Notes: a model not told the origin generated them from the letters alone. DNA of 64,000 nucleotides from Anthracocystis setariae (GCA_928724745.1 CAKMXJ010000016.1:448501-512500); one strand, 5' to 3'; counted from the first letter of the stretch, positions 42,938 through 53,993 are shown. Numbers and translations: made by a program.

Positions 42938-44560
42938 ATGGCGGACCAACCCAAGTGGACAAGCTCAAGAGTAGCGCACTCAAGATCTTGGCAGCAAGCT
43001 TCGAGAAACGGGACACAGCAAAGCCGATGGGCCACGCCAAATTCTTCGACAAAAGAAACTGCCTCCTCCGCTTCATCATGGCGCACCACTCCTTCTGCGG
43101 CAACCTCAACGTCCAGCAGCTCACGATGGGCCACCACATCTTCCGCTGACTCTGTCTCGTCGCTGACGGACTCTCTCCAACGCACTAAGCTCAACGACGC
43201 CATTCCCTCGCCCACAATCCACATTCAGCCTTCATCCACACCCTCTCGCACTCCCCATCCTTCAAGACCTGAAGCCACGCGACAAGACGGCCTGACAGTG
43301 CGTTCATCCGCACGACCCCTGGGCGGCAAATCGCTTGACCGCTTAGCATTACTCGCGTCCCCCTCGCGCGGTCTCGATTCCGCCGAATCCTTATCCACCG
43401 ATCTCTCCGCTCAAGGTAGCATGGACCTCACCTCGGCGTCTGTCCAGCTTGAATTCAGAGCCTACATCTCGGATCGCATCAACAAAACACTCCCTCTCCT
43501 CTCGCCTTACTCCTTACCGGCACTCAAACCATCCACGTATCTCCCCCACGGCAATCCTCACAGCGCGAGCGAGGTCGATGCGGGGCAGGAGGAGTTGCAG
43601 CAGATCCTACTGCTTGTTCGCAAACTTCGGGAGGCGCTTGTAGCGAGTCGGAGGATCGACGAATTCGCACTCGAAGCGTATGAGCTCAGCGCGTATCTTG
43701 CTGTGCTGGTTGGCGAGATGACGCAGTTGGCAGCGACTTTACCTCGCCTTGTGCTCGAGCTGTACCCCTGCACATCGAAGTTTATCCTCATGAGATTGCA
43801 ACCATTCTTGGATGTGTGGAAGATGAAGGCGAAGCTGGATCTGGAGACAGCAGAGGAATCGAGAGGTAGGATTATCAGCCTCTACCTCCTTCAGACGTTG
43901 TGTCTGTCGGGTCGAGCGACGCGACTGGGCCAGTATGCGTCCACCGATACAACTTCACCACTGGAACAGCTGCAGCGAGGGGTCAAGGAGTACACAACGC
44001 TTCGATACACGCTATCCTCGATCTACGGTTCGGAGATCAGACCTCATGTGGCGTTCTGCGATCAAGTGTACTCGACATTGCGCGGCGTGAATCCGTTCGA
44101 CTTTGCTCGATTGTTGCAAGGCAAGGATGATGACGAGTATCGGGTGGATGCGTGGCAGAGGTTGCTTTTGCTACAGGTGGTGCCGATGCTTAGAGCGGCG
44201 GCGTGGGCGGTTGCGAGGAAGACGTACATGTATCTGCCCATCCCCAAGCGGTTGGTGGAGATCATTCGAGGCGAGAGCTCTGGTAAGGGGGACGACAAGA
44301 GGAGCGAGGTGGGGCAGAGGTATTTGAGCGAGTTGCTCTTGCTGGGGACTGCCTTTTTACCTTCAGTCGCCGCCGAGAAAGATGCGCTGCAAGCTCCCGA
44401 AGAGACCCCAGAAGAATGGGACACGCAAGAACCGCCGCCTCGCCAAAACGACGAAGAGGAGAACCGAAGACTACATATCTTCCTCACGACGCAATTCCCT
44501 ACCGACCTCACCTCACGCCTTACCACCACCCCATCCGGACACTCACTGAAACTTCGCTAA
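42938..44560 (+). CDS. Uncharacterised helical protein
   Basis: 540 aa from the ATG at 42938 (ACACAAGATGGCG, following a C/T-rich leader). The first 190 residues are Ser/Thr-rich and disordered. From about 195 to 470 the chain is predicted helical and Leu-rich (EELQQILLLVRKLREALVASRRIDEFALEAYELSAYLAVL; SLYLLQTLCLSGRATRLGQY; WQRLLLLQVVPMLRAAAWAVARKTYMYLPIPKRLVEII). This order is faintly like SAC3/GANP/PCI proteins, but I cannot support that assignment. The C-terminus is acidic and ends in HSLKLR. The start codon is about 200 bp from the alternative start (42735) of the divergent PP2A activator gene, suggesting a shared promoter. It ends 52 bp from the convergent Dot5 gene. Confidence 0.7.
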   Translation: MADQPKWTSSRVAHSRSWQQASRNGTQQSRWATPNSSTKETASSASSWRTTPSAATSTSSSSRWATTSSADSVSSLTDSLQRTKLNDAIPSPTIHIQPSSTPSRTPHPSRPEATRQDGLTVRSSARPLGGKSLDRLALLASPSRGLDSAESLSTDLSAQGSMDLTSASVQLEFRAYISDRINKTLPLLSPYSLPALKPSTYLPHGNPHSASEVDAGQEELQQILLLVRKLREALVASRRIDEFALEAYELSAYLAVLVGEMTQLAATLPRLVLELYPCTSKFILMRLQPFLDVWKMKAKLDLETAEESRGRIISLYLLQTLCLSGRATRLGQYASTDTTSPLEQLQRGVKEYTTLRYTLSSIYGSEIRPHVAFCDQVYSTLRGVNPFDFARLLQGKDDDEYRVDAWQRLLLLQVVPMLRAAAWAVARKTYMYLPIPKRLVEIIRGESSGKGDDKRSEVGQRYLSELLLLGTAFLPSVAAEKDALQAPEETPEEWDTQEPPPRQNDEEENRRLHIFLTTQFPTDLTSRLTTTPSGHSLKLR

Positions 44561-44612
44561 CCGCTCACACTGATTCGCTATCCCATCGGACGTTCTAACG
44601 ATCTAACTTGAG

Positions 44613-45312
44613 TTATTTCTTCTGGATGAACTTGAGCGCGGCGGGACAGCTGTCTGTTGGTTTTACGCTGAGTTGTGCGAGGGCAAGTTTGCCTTGCTCG
44701 TCGATGACAAAGTGGGAGCGACGCGTTTTGTCGTTGGCTCCCGTGAGTGCGGCGATGAGGTGACGTTTCGGGTCAGAGATTAGGTCGTAGGGGAAGTTGA
44801 GTTTGGTTTTCCACGAGGTGAGTGAGGTGGGCGAGTCGTTCGAAAGGCCGTATACTTTGTACGCGGCCGAGGTGAAGGATTCGTGTTGGTCCCGGAACAG
44901 TTTGGCCTGTTGCGTACAGCCACCTGTGTTGGCTCGAGGGTAGCTGTAGCAAAGCGGAGGAAGATCGACAATGTCAGTGATCATATTCTAAACACAAAAA
45001 GGTTGCCAGAGGGTTGACTTACGAGAAGATGACGACGTTCTTCAATGCCCCAGTATCGACTTCGCTCCCATCCTGCAATTTGAGCTTGAAGCTAGGCAGC
45101 TTGTCACCCACCTCGAGTGCTCCATTGGGCGAAGCTTTGACCGGCTTAGCCGCAGCCGTAGCGGTGGTGGCAGCGGGCTTGGCTTTCTTTTCAACCGCAC
45201 CACCCTGCTTCTCGTCACCAGATTTTCTCTTGACAGCAGGCACAACCGCAGCCGCAGCCGCAGCAGCCGGCTTTCCTGCATTGCGTGCGCTCCTTCGAGG
45301 TCCTTCGCTCAT
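44613..45312 (-). CDS. DOT5: Dot5/PrxQ-type nuclear peroxiredoxin (spliced)
   Basis: 206 aa. Exon 1 is 45023-45312, the intron 44944-45022 (79 bp, GTAAGT to CTACAG), exon 2 44613-44943; the split Ser codon joins VVIFS to YPRANTGGC. The N-terminus is Lys/Ala/Arg-rich and nuclear-signal-like (RRSARNAGKP, VKRKSGDEK), as in yeast Dot5. The thioredoxin-fold peroxiredoxin domain starts at about residue 70 (GDKLPSFKLKLQDG) with the peroxidatic Cys106 in TGGCTQQ. In yeast Dot5 and bacterial BCP the resolving Cys sits five residues later; here that position is Lys111. The only other cysteine is Cys196 near the C-terminus. So either a one-Cys mechanism or an altered resolving site. Confidence 0.9.
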
Positions 45313-45592
45313 CTTGAGATACCGAACCAGAATGGGCGATGATCGAGGTAGCAACAGTTGGTGGCACGAACGCACACGAACGCAGGCTGCCAGGATCAAG
45401 CAGGGTCGATATGAAAATTATGCAATTTCCCCAGACTCTAAGAATAAAACCGAAGGCCGAGCAGCCTTTTCCTTCCATGCAGCTGGTCCGTGCTCTGACA
45501 TGGTCCCTTAACCCAACCAACTCCTTCTGTACAACATGCCATCAGCTTTCAAATCTCTACATGATCCAAACTTCACCGTCGGCGTATGCAAT

Positions 45593-48478
45593 TCAATACC
45601 CGCGAGTAGATTGGTACGGAGCGCGATGCTCGCTGACCGAGAAGCTGCGCCCACTATGCCCCACCGCACGAGAAGGCGACTGGTCCTCGCTGACACTGGG
45701 AAGCTTGGAACGCAGCGCTGCACTGCTGTTCCTTGCGCTCAAACTCGGCGAAGGCCCACTCCTCGCATCGCCCGCTCGCCTTCTCTCCAGAGCAAGCGCC
45801 TCGCCATACGCAGCAAGCTGAGCCGCCAGCGTTGTGCTCGTCCCGTCTGGGGCGTCGGGCACGAACGGAGTCTCTTGATTCAGAATCGCTTGTGCCTGCT
45901 CAGCTGCACTGAGATAGTTGGAGCGCAGCGAGGACGTTGACGCGTGGCTCTGCATGCTTTCTGCCACCGAAGGTGCCCGGCCGGCGCGACCTGGGATAGA
46001 GTTGCCCGTGCCATGGTTCGATGCGGGCGGGCTCGCCAAACCATTCTCCTCAGCGATGGATAACGCCTGATAGCTTGCCGTGAGACTTGGAGAGCTGCGT
46101 GCACCTGTCTCGAAAGAGCCAGAAGCTGTTCCGCGTGCGCTGTTGCCGGATAGAGAGCCTGAACTGACCGCAGATACGTGGCTGCCGGAACGATCGCGCG
46201 ACGAACGGCTATCTGACGCACCAGCCAGACGCGTATTGTCGGCTGAGGGTACAGTCGGGCTGGGCAGAGCATTATTGACATGGCCGGCTTCGGGGGTGGA
46301 AGGTTCGCCTGCATCTCTCGAGCTTTGCTTGCGCAGCGCCGTCATGTTGCGTAGATTGGCGGGCAATGCATAGCCACCGTCTGCATCTTTTCCGTCCAAA
46401 GTGCGGTCTCCCGCCTCCGAGATGCTCTTGTGCAGGAACTCTTGCAAGTCATCCTCGTCCTCCGCAGTGTCTTCCATAGTGGATCCGACGTAACTACGCT
46501 CAGTCTCGCTACGTGAGCTGGAGCCGCTGACAGATCTGTCTCTGCCACCCATGTAGGAAGCGGCAGGTGGGTCGCGGGCGCGGTTACCGTAGGTTTCCGC
46601 CATCAACGATTGGGCTACGGCTGTGCGCTTCACAGCGTCAATGCGGTGGTTCTGAATGCTGGTTGCTGCGTTTCTTTCGGAACTCCTCCTGACGAGCTTG
46701 GAGCGAAGATCCTGGCCTTGACCAAAATGACCTGGTCGGAGCAGGTCGAGCGATACATTGCCACGGTGCGAGACGTGCGAGACGTGCGAGTCTGACGGGT
46801 AGATGATCTGATCGTTTGACCCTGCACGATTCCGCCGGAGTTGTGCGTCTGTCGGAGATGCAGCAGCCGAAAGCGATGAATGGGACGATGTGCTACGAAG
46901 CCCACGATGTTGCGCTGTTGCATCAGCGCCGGACGGCGATGTAGCGAGTCGTTTCCGACCCAAAGGCACTTGTTGCGTCGACATTGATGTGCCTTTTCGT
47001 GCGTCGGTGTGTGCACGGCCAGGCTTGGCAAGCGCATCAAGGTTGATGGTGCCGCCACTAAGCACGCTGGAAGCGGATGCAGCCGGAGGATCAGCGAAGA
47101 AAGAGCTAGAAGAGCCTTGAATAGAAGAAACGGAGTTGCTTTGATTGCTGCTAGGGGTAGAGCTGGTTGCCTTTCTCAGGATGTTGGAGAAGCTACGTTT
47201 TCCACCGAGCTTGTTGTGTTTCTTTACCGGGCTTGGCATGCCACTGTCGTAGGATTGGTCCAGGTATCTGCTTGACGAGGCGTGCGATATGGTTGCGGCT
47301 TGGTGTCCCGATGAACTACCGCTCAGGGCAGCCCTAAGCGACGCAGCAGGATGTGCTGCTTTCTCGATAATGGAAGGTAACGAGGGCCTCCGCTTCGACT
47401 CTCGTGCGCTGCCAGCTGCGGATGACGCAGCAGCAGCGTTGAGGGGCATGGTGGAAGCCGAAGAAGTCGAGGCTGATCGAGGAGCTGCGGGTGGATCGTG
47501 ATAGTCGTACGTAGATAGGTTGCCGTTCGAGCCTGATGCGACTGTTGCTTGCGGCTGGGGAGTTGAAAGAGACTGTGGAGGTGCGGTAGGTACGGATGGC
47601 GGAGCAGGTGGAAAGGTTTGGCTACGTAGATTTGGATTCGAGCTAGGTTTGGAGAGCGATGAGGACGTGGAAGCAGGAGCAGCTTGACGAGAACTAGTGC
47701 TCGACGTCAGCGCATCGGAAGAGCGCTGAGAATTGAGCCTGGATGCGGTCGCGGACACTGAGGTCGGCTGAGAGGCACTTGAATATGAAGCACTTCTGCC
47801 ACTGCTGGAAGGAACTGCGGTGTTGTTGATCGAGATGGTATTCGTCGGCGCGACTTTGGATGTGCTGTTGGATGACAGTGGCGATTCACTTCTGGTTTGG
47901 TAGCGGATGTATCCTATAGGGCCCAGCGTGACTTCACCGCTTACGGTATCGCGCGATTCCACCATTCCAGCGAGACCCTTGGAACCGTATGCGGAAATCC
48001 ACGAGCGGATGAGGTTAGCACAGTCGTCATGGCCATTTCCGAGAGCAAGAGCCTCGGGAACGACGCCATCCTTATCGGCGGCGGCAGGGAGGGCGCCTGC
48101 CTGGAGAAGGATGCGTACGATGTCGATATGGCCACTAGCAGCAGCGAAATGAAGTGGTGTTGAGCCCTCGGCTCCAGGTCCAGTGGAACCTTTGACCTTG
48201 AGACGAGGAGCGTTGACGTCAGCTCCGTGAAAGATGAGCATGCGGACGCTCTGCTCGCTGCCGCCGGAGCAAGCGGCATGGAGTGGCAAAATTCCATTGA
48301 GGATGCTGTTGGCGGGTTGGCCGTTCTCTAGAGCGAATTTGACGAGGCCGATATTGCCGGTGGCAGCGGCGTTATGCAGACCCAGATTTGGATGCATACC
48401 GTCAGCATGGCTGGATGAGCCACCTCCGGTTTGACCGACGGTCTTGATGCCGGTGCGGCTGACAGCGCTGCGCAGCAT
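45593..48478 (-). CDS. Large ankyrin-repeat protein with disordered C-terminal region
   Basis: 961 aa. Residues about 33-165 hold four ankyrin-type repeats (GLHNAAATGNIGLVKFALENGQ; GILPLHAACSGGSEQSVRMLIFHGADVN; GSTPLHFAAASGHIDIVRILLQAGA; DGVVPEALALGNGHDDCANLI). The remaining 780 residues are Ser/Ala/Pro-rich and disordered, with short basic patches (KRRPSLPSIIEKAAHP, KKHNKLGGKRSFSNILRKA) and serine clusters typical of phosphorylated scaffold proteins. No enzymatic or membrane segment is visible. Similar ankyrin proteins are found across Ustilaginales, but I know of no function. The single frame starts at 48478, with no intron evident. Confidence 0.82.
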   Translation of the reverse strand: MLRSAVSRTGIKTVGQTGGGSSSHADGMHPNLGLHNAAATGNIGLVKFALENGQPANSILNGILPLHAACSGGSEQSVRMLIFHGADVNAPRLKVKGSTGPGAEGSTPLHFAAASGHIDIVRILLQAGALPAAADKDGVVPEALALGNGHDDCANLIRSWISAYGSKGLAGMVESRDTVSGEVTLGPIGYIRYQTRSESPLSSNSTSKVAPTNTISINNTAVPSSSGRSASYSSASQPTSVSATASRLNSQRSSDALTSSTSSRQAAPASTSSSLSKPSSNPNLRSQTFPPAPPSVPTAPPQSLSTPQPQATVASGSNGNLSTYDYHDPPAAPRSASTSSASTMPLNAAAASSAAGSARESKRRPSLPSIIEKAAHPAASLRAALSGSSSGHQAATISHASSSRYLDQSYDSGMPSPVKKHNKLGGKRSFSNILRKATSSTPSSNQSNSVSSIQGSSSSFFADPPAASASSVLSGGTINLDALAKPGRAHTDARKGTSMSTQQVPLGRKRLATSPSGADATAQHRGLRSTSSHSSLSAAASPTDAQLRRNRAGSNDQIIYPSDSHVSHVSHRGNVSLDLLRPGHFGQGQDLRSKLVRRSSERNAATSIQNHRIDAVKRTAVAQSLMAETYGNRARDPPAASYMGGRDRSVSGSSSRSETERSYVGSTMEDTAEDEDDLQEFLHKSISEAGDRTLDGKDADGGYALPANLRNMTALRKQSSRDAGEPSTPEAGHVNNALPSPTVPSADNTRLAGASDSRSSRDRSGSHVSAVSSGSLSGNSARGTASGSFETGARSSPSLTASYQALSIAEENGLASPPASNHGTGNSIPGRAGRAPSVAESMQSHASTSSLRSNYLSAAEQAQAILNQETPFVPDAPDGTSTTLAAQLAAYGEALALERRRAGDARSGPSPSLSARNSSAALRSKLPSVSEDQSPSRAVGHSGRSFSVSEHRAPYQSTRGY

Positions 48479-49000
48479 GTCGGAGCCAAAGGTGTAGGAG
48501 GAGGTAGGCTTCTACACTGATGCGCACGCCTCTGAAGAAGGCGGCAGGGCGAGCGACCGGGGCTGAGCTTTTGGAAAGCAAGTTGGCTATCACGGCTCGA
48601 GCTGAGGCATGCTTGGAGACGAAGTAAGATTGGCGATTGGCGATTGGCGCTGTACAATGAGGGTGAAGCTGGAGAACAAGGCGCGAAAGGTGGTAGGAGG
48701 CAGGATGGGTATCGAGGTGTTCCGATGGGATATCGATGTAGTCACGTGCCGATACAGAATGAGAACAAGAAAGCCGCTAAACTTGGATCCGTCCGTGTTG
48801 GCGTTGGATTGGAGGGGCAATGCTGTGGAGAGTAACAAGGTGGTGGCGGGAACGAGATGTCGAGATGGGTGGATCCGCAATGAACAACGAATGAGGTGGC
48901 GTTGGACGTGAGGAAAGAGACCAAGCTTGATGTCAACCAAGCTCGGAAGCAGGCCGTTGGGTTGCCGACGAGGTTATCGGATGAGCAGATTGAGTGTGGG

Positions 49001-49037
<37 letters not shown>

Positions 49038-50175
49038 CAAAGTGGAGTGGAGTGGAGTGATGAGCTTGGATGCATCGCCGCCCACACGCGGTGGCAGCAA
49101 AGCACACGAATATTTGTCAACGCACTGTGACTGGTGCGGCAAAGCCGAACACCACTGCTTTGATGCAAGAAGGCTTCTCTGCTGCGCGTGAGCCACGTCC
49201 GGATATTCAGGAATTTGGGTTTTTATTATATCTCAGCAACACTTTTGATCCCACATGCGAGGCACAGACTTGGCTGGCTGCCTTGATCTATCGTCTGCTA
49301 TCGAAACAGAAACAGAGGCGGTCGACTTGCATCCATAAGGAAGAGCGAGGAAAAAGGGGGAGGTTCACCTTATTATATTGGATTTTGGGAGCGCCTAGAA
49401 TTTGTGAGACACGGCGCGACAGTTGGCTTGGATCTAGACTTGGAAGCCGTCTTAGTATACTGCCGCTGCACTGCAACTGCAGCGGCAGCGAGATGCATGG
49501 TGTTCACCGATGCATGCTCCCCACCACTTGGACGGATTTCTGACCAGCGGAATGACTGTTGATGGTGTCAACTCGTGCCAACTTGGAGATTCAGATGCGT
49601 CGTTTGAGTTGACATGCACATCAGGAAAGCGCGGTTAGCGAACGTGACAAGCGATGGGAGCCGCAACATGGGGATCAGGTGATCGGCTCTTTGGGAACAA
49701 AGACAACTCGAGCCCTTTGTTGCAGATTGGGTCCGGTACATTTGTAGTTTGGGGCTGTCTGTATGCTTTCATTTGAGCTGAGTATGCTAATAATGCCGAC
49801 TCTGACGATTGCGTGCAGTGGTGTGGTTGGCGATTGCGGATAAGAAAGCCGCATGATGGATGAAACTGAAGCTGGCGATAGGAATGAGCCAAATCTAGGA
49901 TCGGAAGCTATCTGAAGTTGGCACGATACGAGGCAGTACATAGTGTAGTGTTGTGATTTTAGAAGAGGATCACTCGATGCATATACAGAGTACAAATGCA
50001 GTACTGTACGGTATCCTTATACCTTCGTGTCAAGTTGAGGTGGGCGGAATGTCTGACGTCTTGCGGCTGTTGTGAGTTGCTCCTCTCTGCAGATGACTTG
50101 CCCAATTTGGCGTTTCGGCTAAATGGTTTGACGTGCTCAAATCCCTCCGCAAAAGTTGGGCGAGTCACGCATGTA
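48479..50175. other. Intergenic region upstream of the ankyrin gene
   Basis: About 1.7 kb without a credible gene. It holds a 36-base poly(A) run (49001-49036), a small GGAGT repeat after it, and a perfect 10-bp inverted repeat with 7-base loop (49461-49487). Composition becomes A/T-richer toward the transposons. Confidence 0.5.
49001..49036. repeat. Poly(A) run
   Basis: Thirty-six consecutive A, followed by AGTGG pentamer repeats. It could be a mononucleotide microsatellite or the relic tail of a retroposed sequence; no adjacent retroelement coding sequence or target duplication is seen. Confidence 0.85.
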
Positions 50176-50825
50176 CAACACCTGTTCAAAAGTATCCGCA
50201 CGATTTTCAATTTTCAAATTTTTCTCAATGGTTATGAATGAAATTTGATGATGTCCAACAGTATACAGCAATGTAAAGACCATACCAGCTAGCTAGCTTG
50301 ATGCCCAGTGAGGGGTAGTTGTTAACACATGAAGCTCATGTGGCAGTACACAATTATATTACAGCTTGCTAGCAACAAAAAGGAAGCATGCTTGTTAGGA
50401 AAATTTACCACCCCCATCTGACTCTCCATGGCTTGCAGCTCTGAGCTGCTGTTGATCTTGGCAGCTGCTTTGGTGGTCAGCTTGATTCAAGCCTACCCTC
50501 ACCAGAGAGACCATCAAGACATTGTCAATGCTGTGGACACGGTTTTGAGAGACAGCTACTTTTTTCCTTGATTTCAGCTCAGTTGACAGCTTGCAGCAAA
50601 ACTGGTTAAGCACAGCTTGATCAGGCACATCACTTCATCTAACCATTGAAACAGTGCCAGCTCACAGCCACTTATACTGTTCCCAATACACTGTCAGTCC
50701 AGCACAAACAAGCAAAGGTATAAGAACTTGAATGCTGAGAACTGATGATCAAAAGAGTGTGTGTAATTTTATGTTACACAAAATTCAAGAATTTGGACCG
50801 TGCGGATACTTTTTATCACGTGTTG
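50176..50825. mobile_element. Non-autonomous TIR element (Tc1/mariner-pogo type MITE)
   Basis: 650 bp bounded by imperfect terminal inverted repeats of about 30 bp. Each begins CAACAC at the outer edge and shares the internal block AAAAGTATCCGCACG (left near 50188-50202, right as its reverse complement near 50799-50813). The dinucleotide TA directly flanks both ends (50174-50175 and 50826-50827), the target duplication of Tc1/mariner and pogo elements. There is no transposase frame inside, so it would depend on a full-length relative elsewhere. It sits 100 bp from the first LTR. Confidence 0.72.
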
Positions 50826-50925
50826 TACTGTATACGTATGTTCATCTGTGCTGCTTCTTAGTGGTGCCACCTCGTTTGATGTCACTACTACTGCTGATGA
50901 ATGTATTCACGCCCGCCTCTCTGAT

Positions 50926-51870
50926 TATTAGATTCTAAAAGTCAATCGATGCGAAGTAACTATCGCGGCGTTAGTTTATCCAATGTTAGATACGACTTAC
51001 AACACTCGGTAATGGATGTTTGACATCTGATATCTTATTTCCTAAGTTGCGGTCTTGGGAGAGTGTCGTGAGTCGTTAAGTCCGTACTCGAACTATCACA
51101 GAGTTTGATGTCTGTGATTTAGTAGTGCTAGGACAATATCGATATTGAACGGGGCGCAGCGGTTAGAAGCTTCGAAGGATTCGAGCGAGGAAGATCAACA
51201 TCCAGTATCGGATGTTGGTACTAGTCGTCAGATCTTGTAAGTCGCTAAGTAAGATAGTGATTCGATAATTTCTATTCACTCTCTCGGGTTCTGGTCCCGA
51301 GTCTTATATACATATGCCTTGACTCTAACTCGTACAGCGAAGGTGTCCCTATCTTCGCTATACATCCCACGCATTTCCTACAGTGACTATCCTGTCCTCC
51401 GTCTGTGTCCCCAACACTCGTTATTGAGTGTCTCCCTTCATCGTGTGGGTCTTTATTCCGCTACTGAGTGTCGTACCTCAGTCATGATTGGTTCGGATTT
51501 CGTCCGCCCGTCCTTCTCTCCTCTTCCATGCTGGGCAGAGGGTTCCGTTCGGGGTGAGCCGGGTCGTCGTCCTTCTAATGCGATCCCGCTATTGGATGAT
51601 AGGTGTGTGCATGTACAACTGAGGTCTATGATTCGTTGAGTAGTCTCAACACTAGGTATCAAATGTTGAGACTTGTCGACGAACCAATGGGAGTACCGTT
51701 GAGTGTCGCGTGGGTACGGGAAGAATGTTTAAATCCGCCCGGCGAACATTGAGACCGGTGTCTCGACATCCGCCGACGCGTGTGCAACACTCATTACTGA
51801 GTGTTGTGTGCCGATATGTGATGTACCCGATTGCGAGATGAAAAGCTGATTCGTAAAGTCGAATCCAACA
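50926..51870 (-). repeat. 3' LTR of element B
   Basis: 945 bp, about 90 percent or more similar to the two LTRs of element A by eye. It begins TGTTGGATTC and ends GAATCTAATA on the minus strand, so the ends form an imperfect inverted repeat and the last bases are TA rather than CA. Palindromic motif copies lie at 51000-51020, 51196-51217, 51412-51432, 51647-51668 and 51785-51806. The five bases before it (CTGAT, 50921-50925) are the predicted target duplication; the matching copy is outside the window. Confidence 0.9.
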
Positions 51871-51881
51871 GTCCCCCTCAT
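51871..51881 (-). other. Polypurine tract of element B
   Basis: On the minus strand ATGAGGGGGAC abuts the LTR start TGTTGG; this is the position and composition of a plus-strand priming site. Element A has the same sequence at 53994-54004. Confidence 0.65.
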
Positions 51882-51944
51882 CGAGTACTCACATCACACG
51901 GCACAGACATGTACAATAGGATTGGGAACATGAACATTCGGTCG

Positions 51945-53049
51945 CTACTCAGAGTGGTCCTGGTCCAGGTTACTACGTCCGGTCTTGCGTCCGACAAGCG
52001 CTTCGCGCTCGTCGAACTTCTTGCGAAGAGTTCCGGCGATTCTGATGACATTGGCCGGAGTCCAGAGGCGAGGGACGTTCTTCTCGCCTCTCACGTTCCT
52101 GTCGCCTTTAATACCGGCCTCTGCTGCCTTGCGCAGTTCCTCCAGTCCTGCTCGAATCTCACCCGCGAGTACCACTCGTCGGGTGCGTTTTCCTTCGAAT
52201 CCAGTCCCTCGACAAATCCTGCCGCTGACAATGCAAGCGTCGCAGGCACCTTTGTCCGTCGCGCGATCCCGGCCCGTGTGATTGACGCCTGCACCATACG
52301 TACAAATGATCCTGCGCATTTCGCAGGGTTTGCATGATGGCTCGGCCACGCGAAAGCCGGGATGCAGGTCGTCGCCATGCTTGGGGAAGTGCTCGGACGA
52401 GCAGCGTACTTCTCCAGCAGGTACAACGAACCTGCGTTGCTTTTCCAGACCGATGTCGGGGTCCATCGGTCCGGACCAAGCGAGGTGAGGTGGTAAGGGC
52501 CACCTCGCGCATCCGCCAGCGGGCTCGGTTGCCGCGCCGGGAGGGCTTCGACTAGAGGCGCTTGCATCCTCTTCGTCGTCGTCGTCGATGAGATTACCCT
52601 CGTCGTCCTGAGGGTTTCGAAAGAGAGATTGGCTGGGCGGAGGAAGGTCGACCGCAGCCAGGGAAGTGGAGTGAGAGAGGGAGGTGGCATTCCGAGCCGA
52701 CCTCAACCTCAGGGCGCTCGTGCTCGGTCGAGCAGAGACAGGCGTCGTAGGAGCCGTGCTTCCGGGAGCGAAGGGCGGCGAAGATGGTTCGTCCGCCATG
52801 CCGCGCCGGGCAGAGGGCGAAGGGGATGCCGTGCTTCTTGAGGCGGACCGCGTTGAAGCCGAGCCACGATTGGCGGGCGGCGAAGGTGAAGGGGGCGGCA
52901 CTTGGATGGGAGGTGGAGATGCTGCGCCTGTTGAGGCGGGCAGCGGCGAGGTCGAGCCACGAGTGGCGGACGGCGAAATCGGCAAGATCGGAAGTAGCTG
53001 CTCATCCCCGTGGAAGGCAGGCGAGAGCGAGAGTCTTGCCACACCTGTT
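51945..53049 (-). pseudogene. C-terminal part of the additional ORF of element B
   Basis: About 365 codons that continue the N-terminal part at 61310-61967; the reading frame is the same on both sides once element A and one copy of its target duplication are ignored, so the gene was open when it was hit. The Cys-rich segment is intact with C-x2-C-x6-C-x19-C-x2-C-x6-C spacing, as in element A, and the following basic region is highly similar. The frame ends 75 bp from the LTR. Confidence 0.88.
53045..53049. repeat. Target site duplication of element A, left copy
   Basis: CTGTT immediately outside the LTR; the same five bases lie at 61310-61314 on the other side. Five-base duplications are the rule for Ty1/copia integrases. 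Confidence 0.92.
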
Positions 53050-53993
53050 TATTAGATTCTAAAAGTCAATCGATGCGAAGTAGCTATCGCGGCGTTAGTT
53101 TATCCAATGTTAGATACGACTTACAACACTCGGTAATGAATGTTTGACATCCGATATCCTATTTCCTAAGTTGCGATCTTGGGAGAGTGTCGTGAGTCGT
53201 TAAGTCCGTGCTCGAACTATCACAGAGTTTGATGTCTGTGACTTAGTAATGCTTAGGACAATATCGATATTGAACGGGGCGCAGCGGTTAGAAGCTTCGA
53301 AGGATTTGAACGAGGAAGATCAACATCCAGTATCGGATGTTGATGCTAGTCGTCAGATCTTATAAGTCGATAAGTAAGGTAGTGATTCGATAATTCTATT
53401 CACTCTCTCGGGTTCTGGTCCCGAGTCTTATATACATATGTCTTGATACTAACACGCTCAGCGAGGGTGTCTTCATCTTCGCCATACATCCTATGCGTTC
53501 CCTATAGTGACTACCCTGTCCTCCCTCTGTGTCCCCAACACTCATTATCGAGTGTCTCTCCTCATCGTGTGAGCCTTTATTCCGCTTACTGAGTCTCGTA
53601 CCTCAGTCATGATTGGTTCGGATCTCGTCCGCCCGTCCTTCTCTCCTCTTCCATGCTGGGCAGAAGGTTCCATTCGGGGCAGACCGGTTTGCCATCCTTC
53701 CAATGCGGTCCTATCATTGGGCGATGAGTGTGTGGGTTCATAGTTGAGGTCAATGATTCGTCGAGCAGTCTCAACATTTAGCATCGAATGTTGAGACCCG
53801 TTGACGGACCAATGGGAGTACTGCCGGGTGTCGTGTGGGTACGGAAAAATGTCTAAATCCGCCCGGTGAACATTGAGACCGGTGTCTCGACATTCGCCGT
53901 CGCGTGTGCAACACTCATTACTGAGTGTTGTGTGCCGATATGTGATGTACCCGATTGCGAGATGAAAAGCTGATTCGTAAGGCGAATCCAACA
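53050..53993 (-). repeat. 3' LTR of element A
   Basis: 944 bp with the same imperfect inverted ends as the other LTRs. Palindromic motif copies are at 53124-53145, 53321-53342, 53536-53556, 53772-53793 and 53909-53930. Compared with the LTR of element B there are scattered substitutions and a few indels; compared with the other LTR of element A none was found by eye. Confidence 0.95.

Noticed and set aside
53545..53991. Minus-strand frame across the LTR of element A (also 60861-61309, where it continues the element B ORF)
   Set aside because: Accidental opening of the LTR sequence; identical in both LTRs and therefore not a gene.
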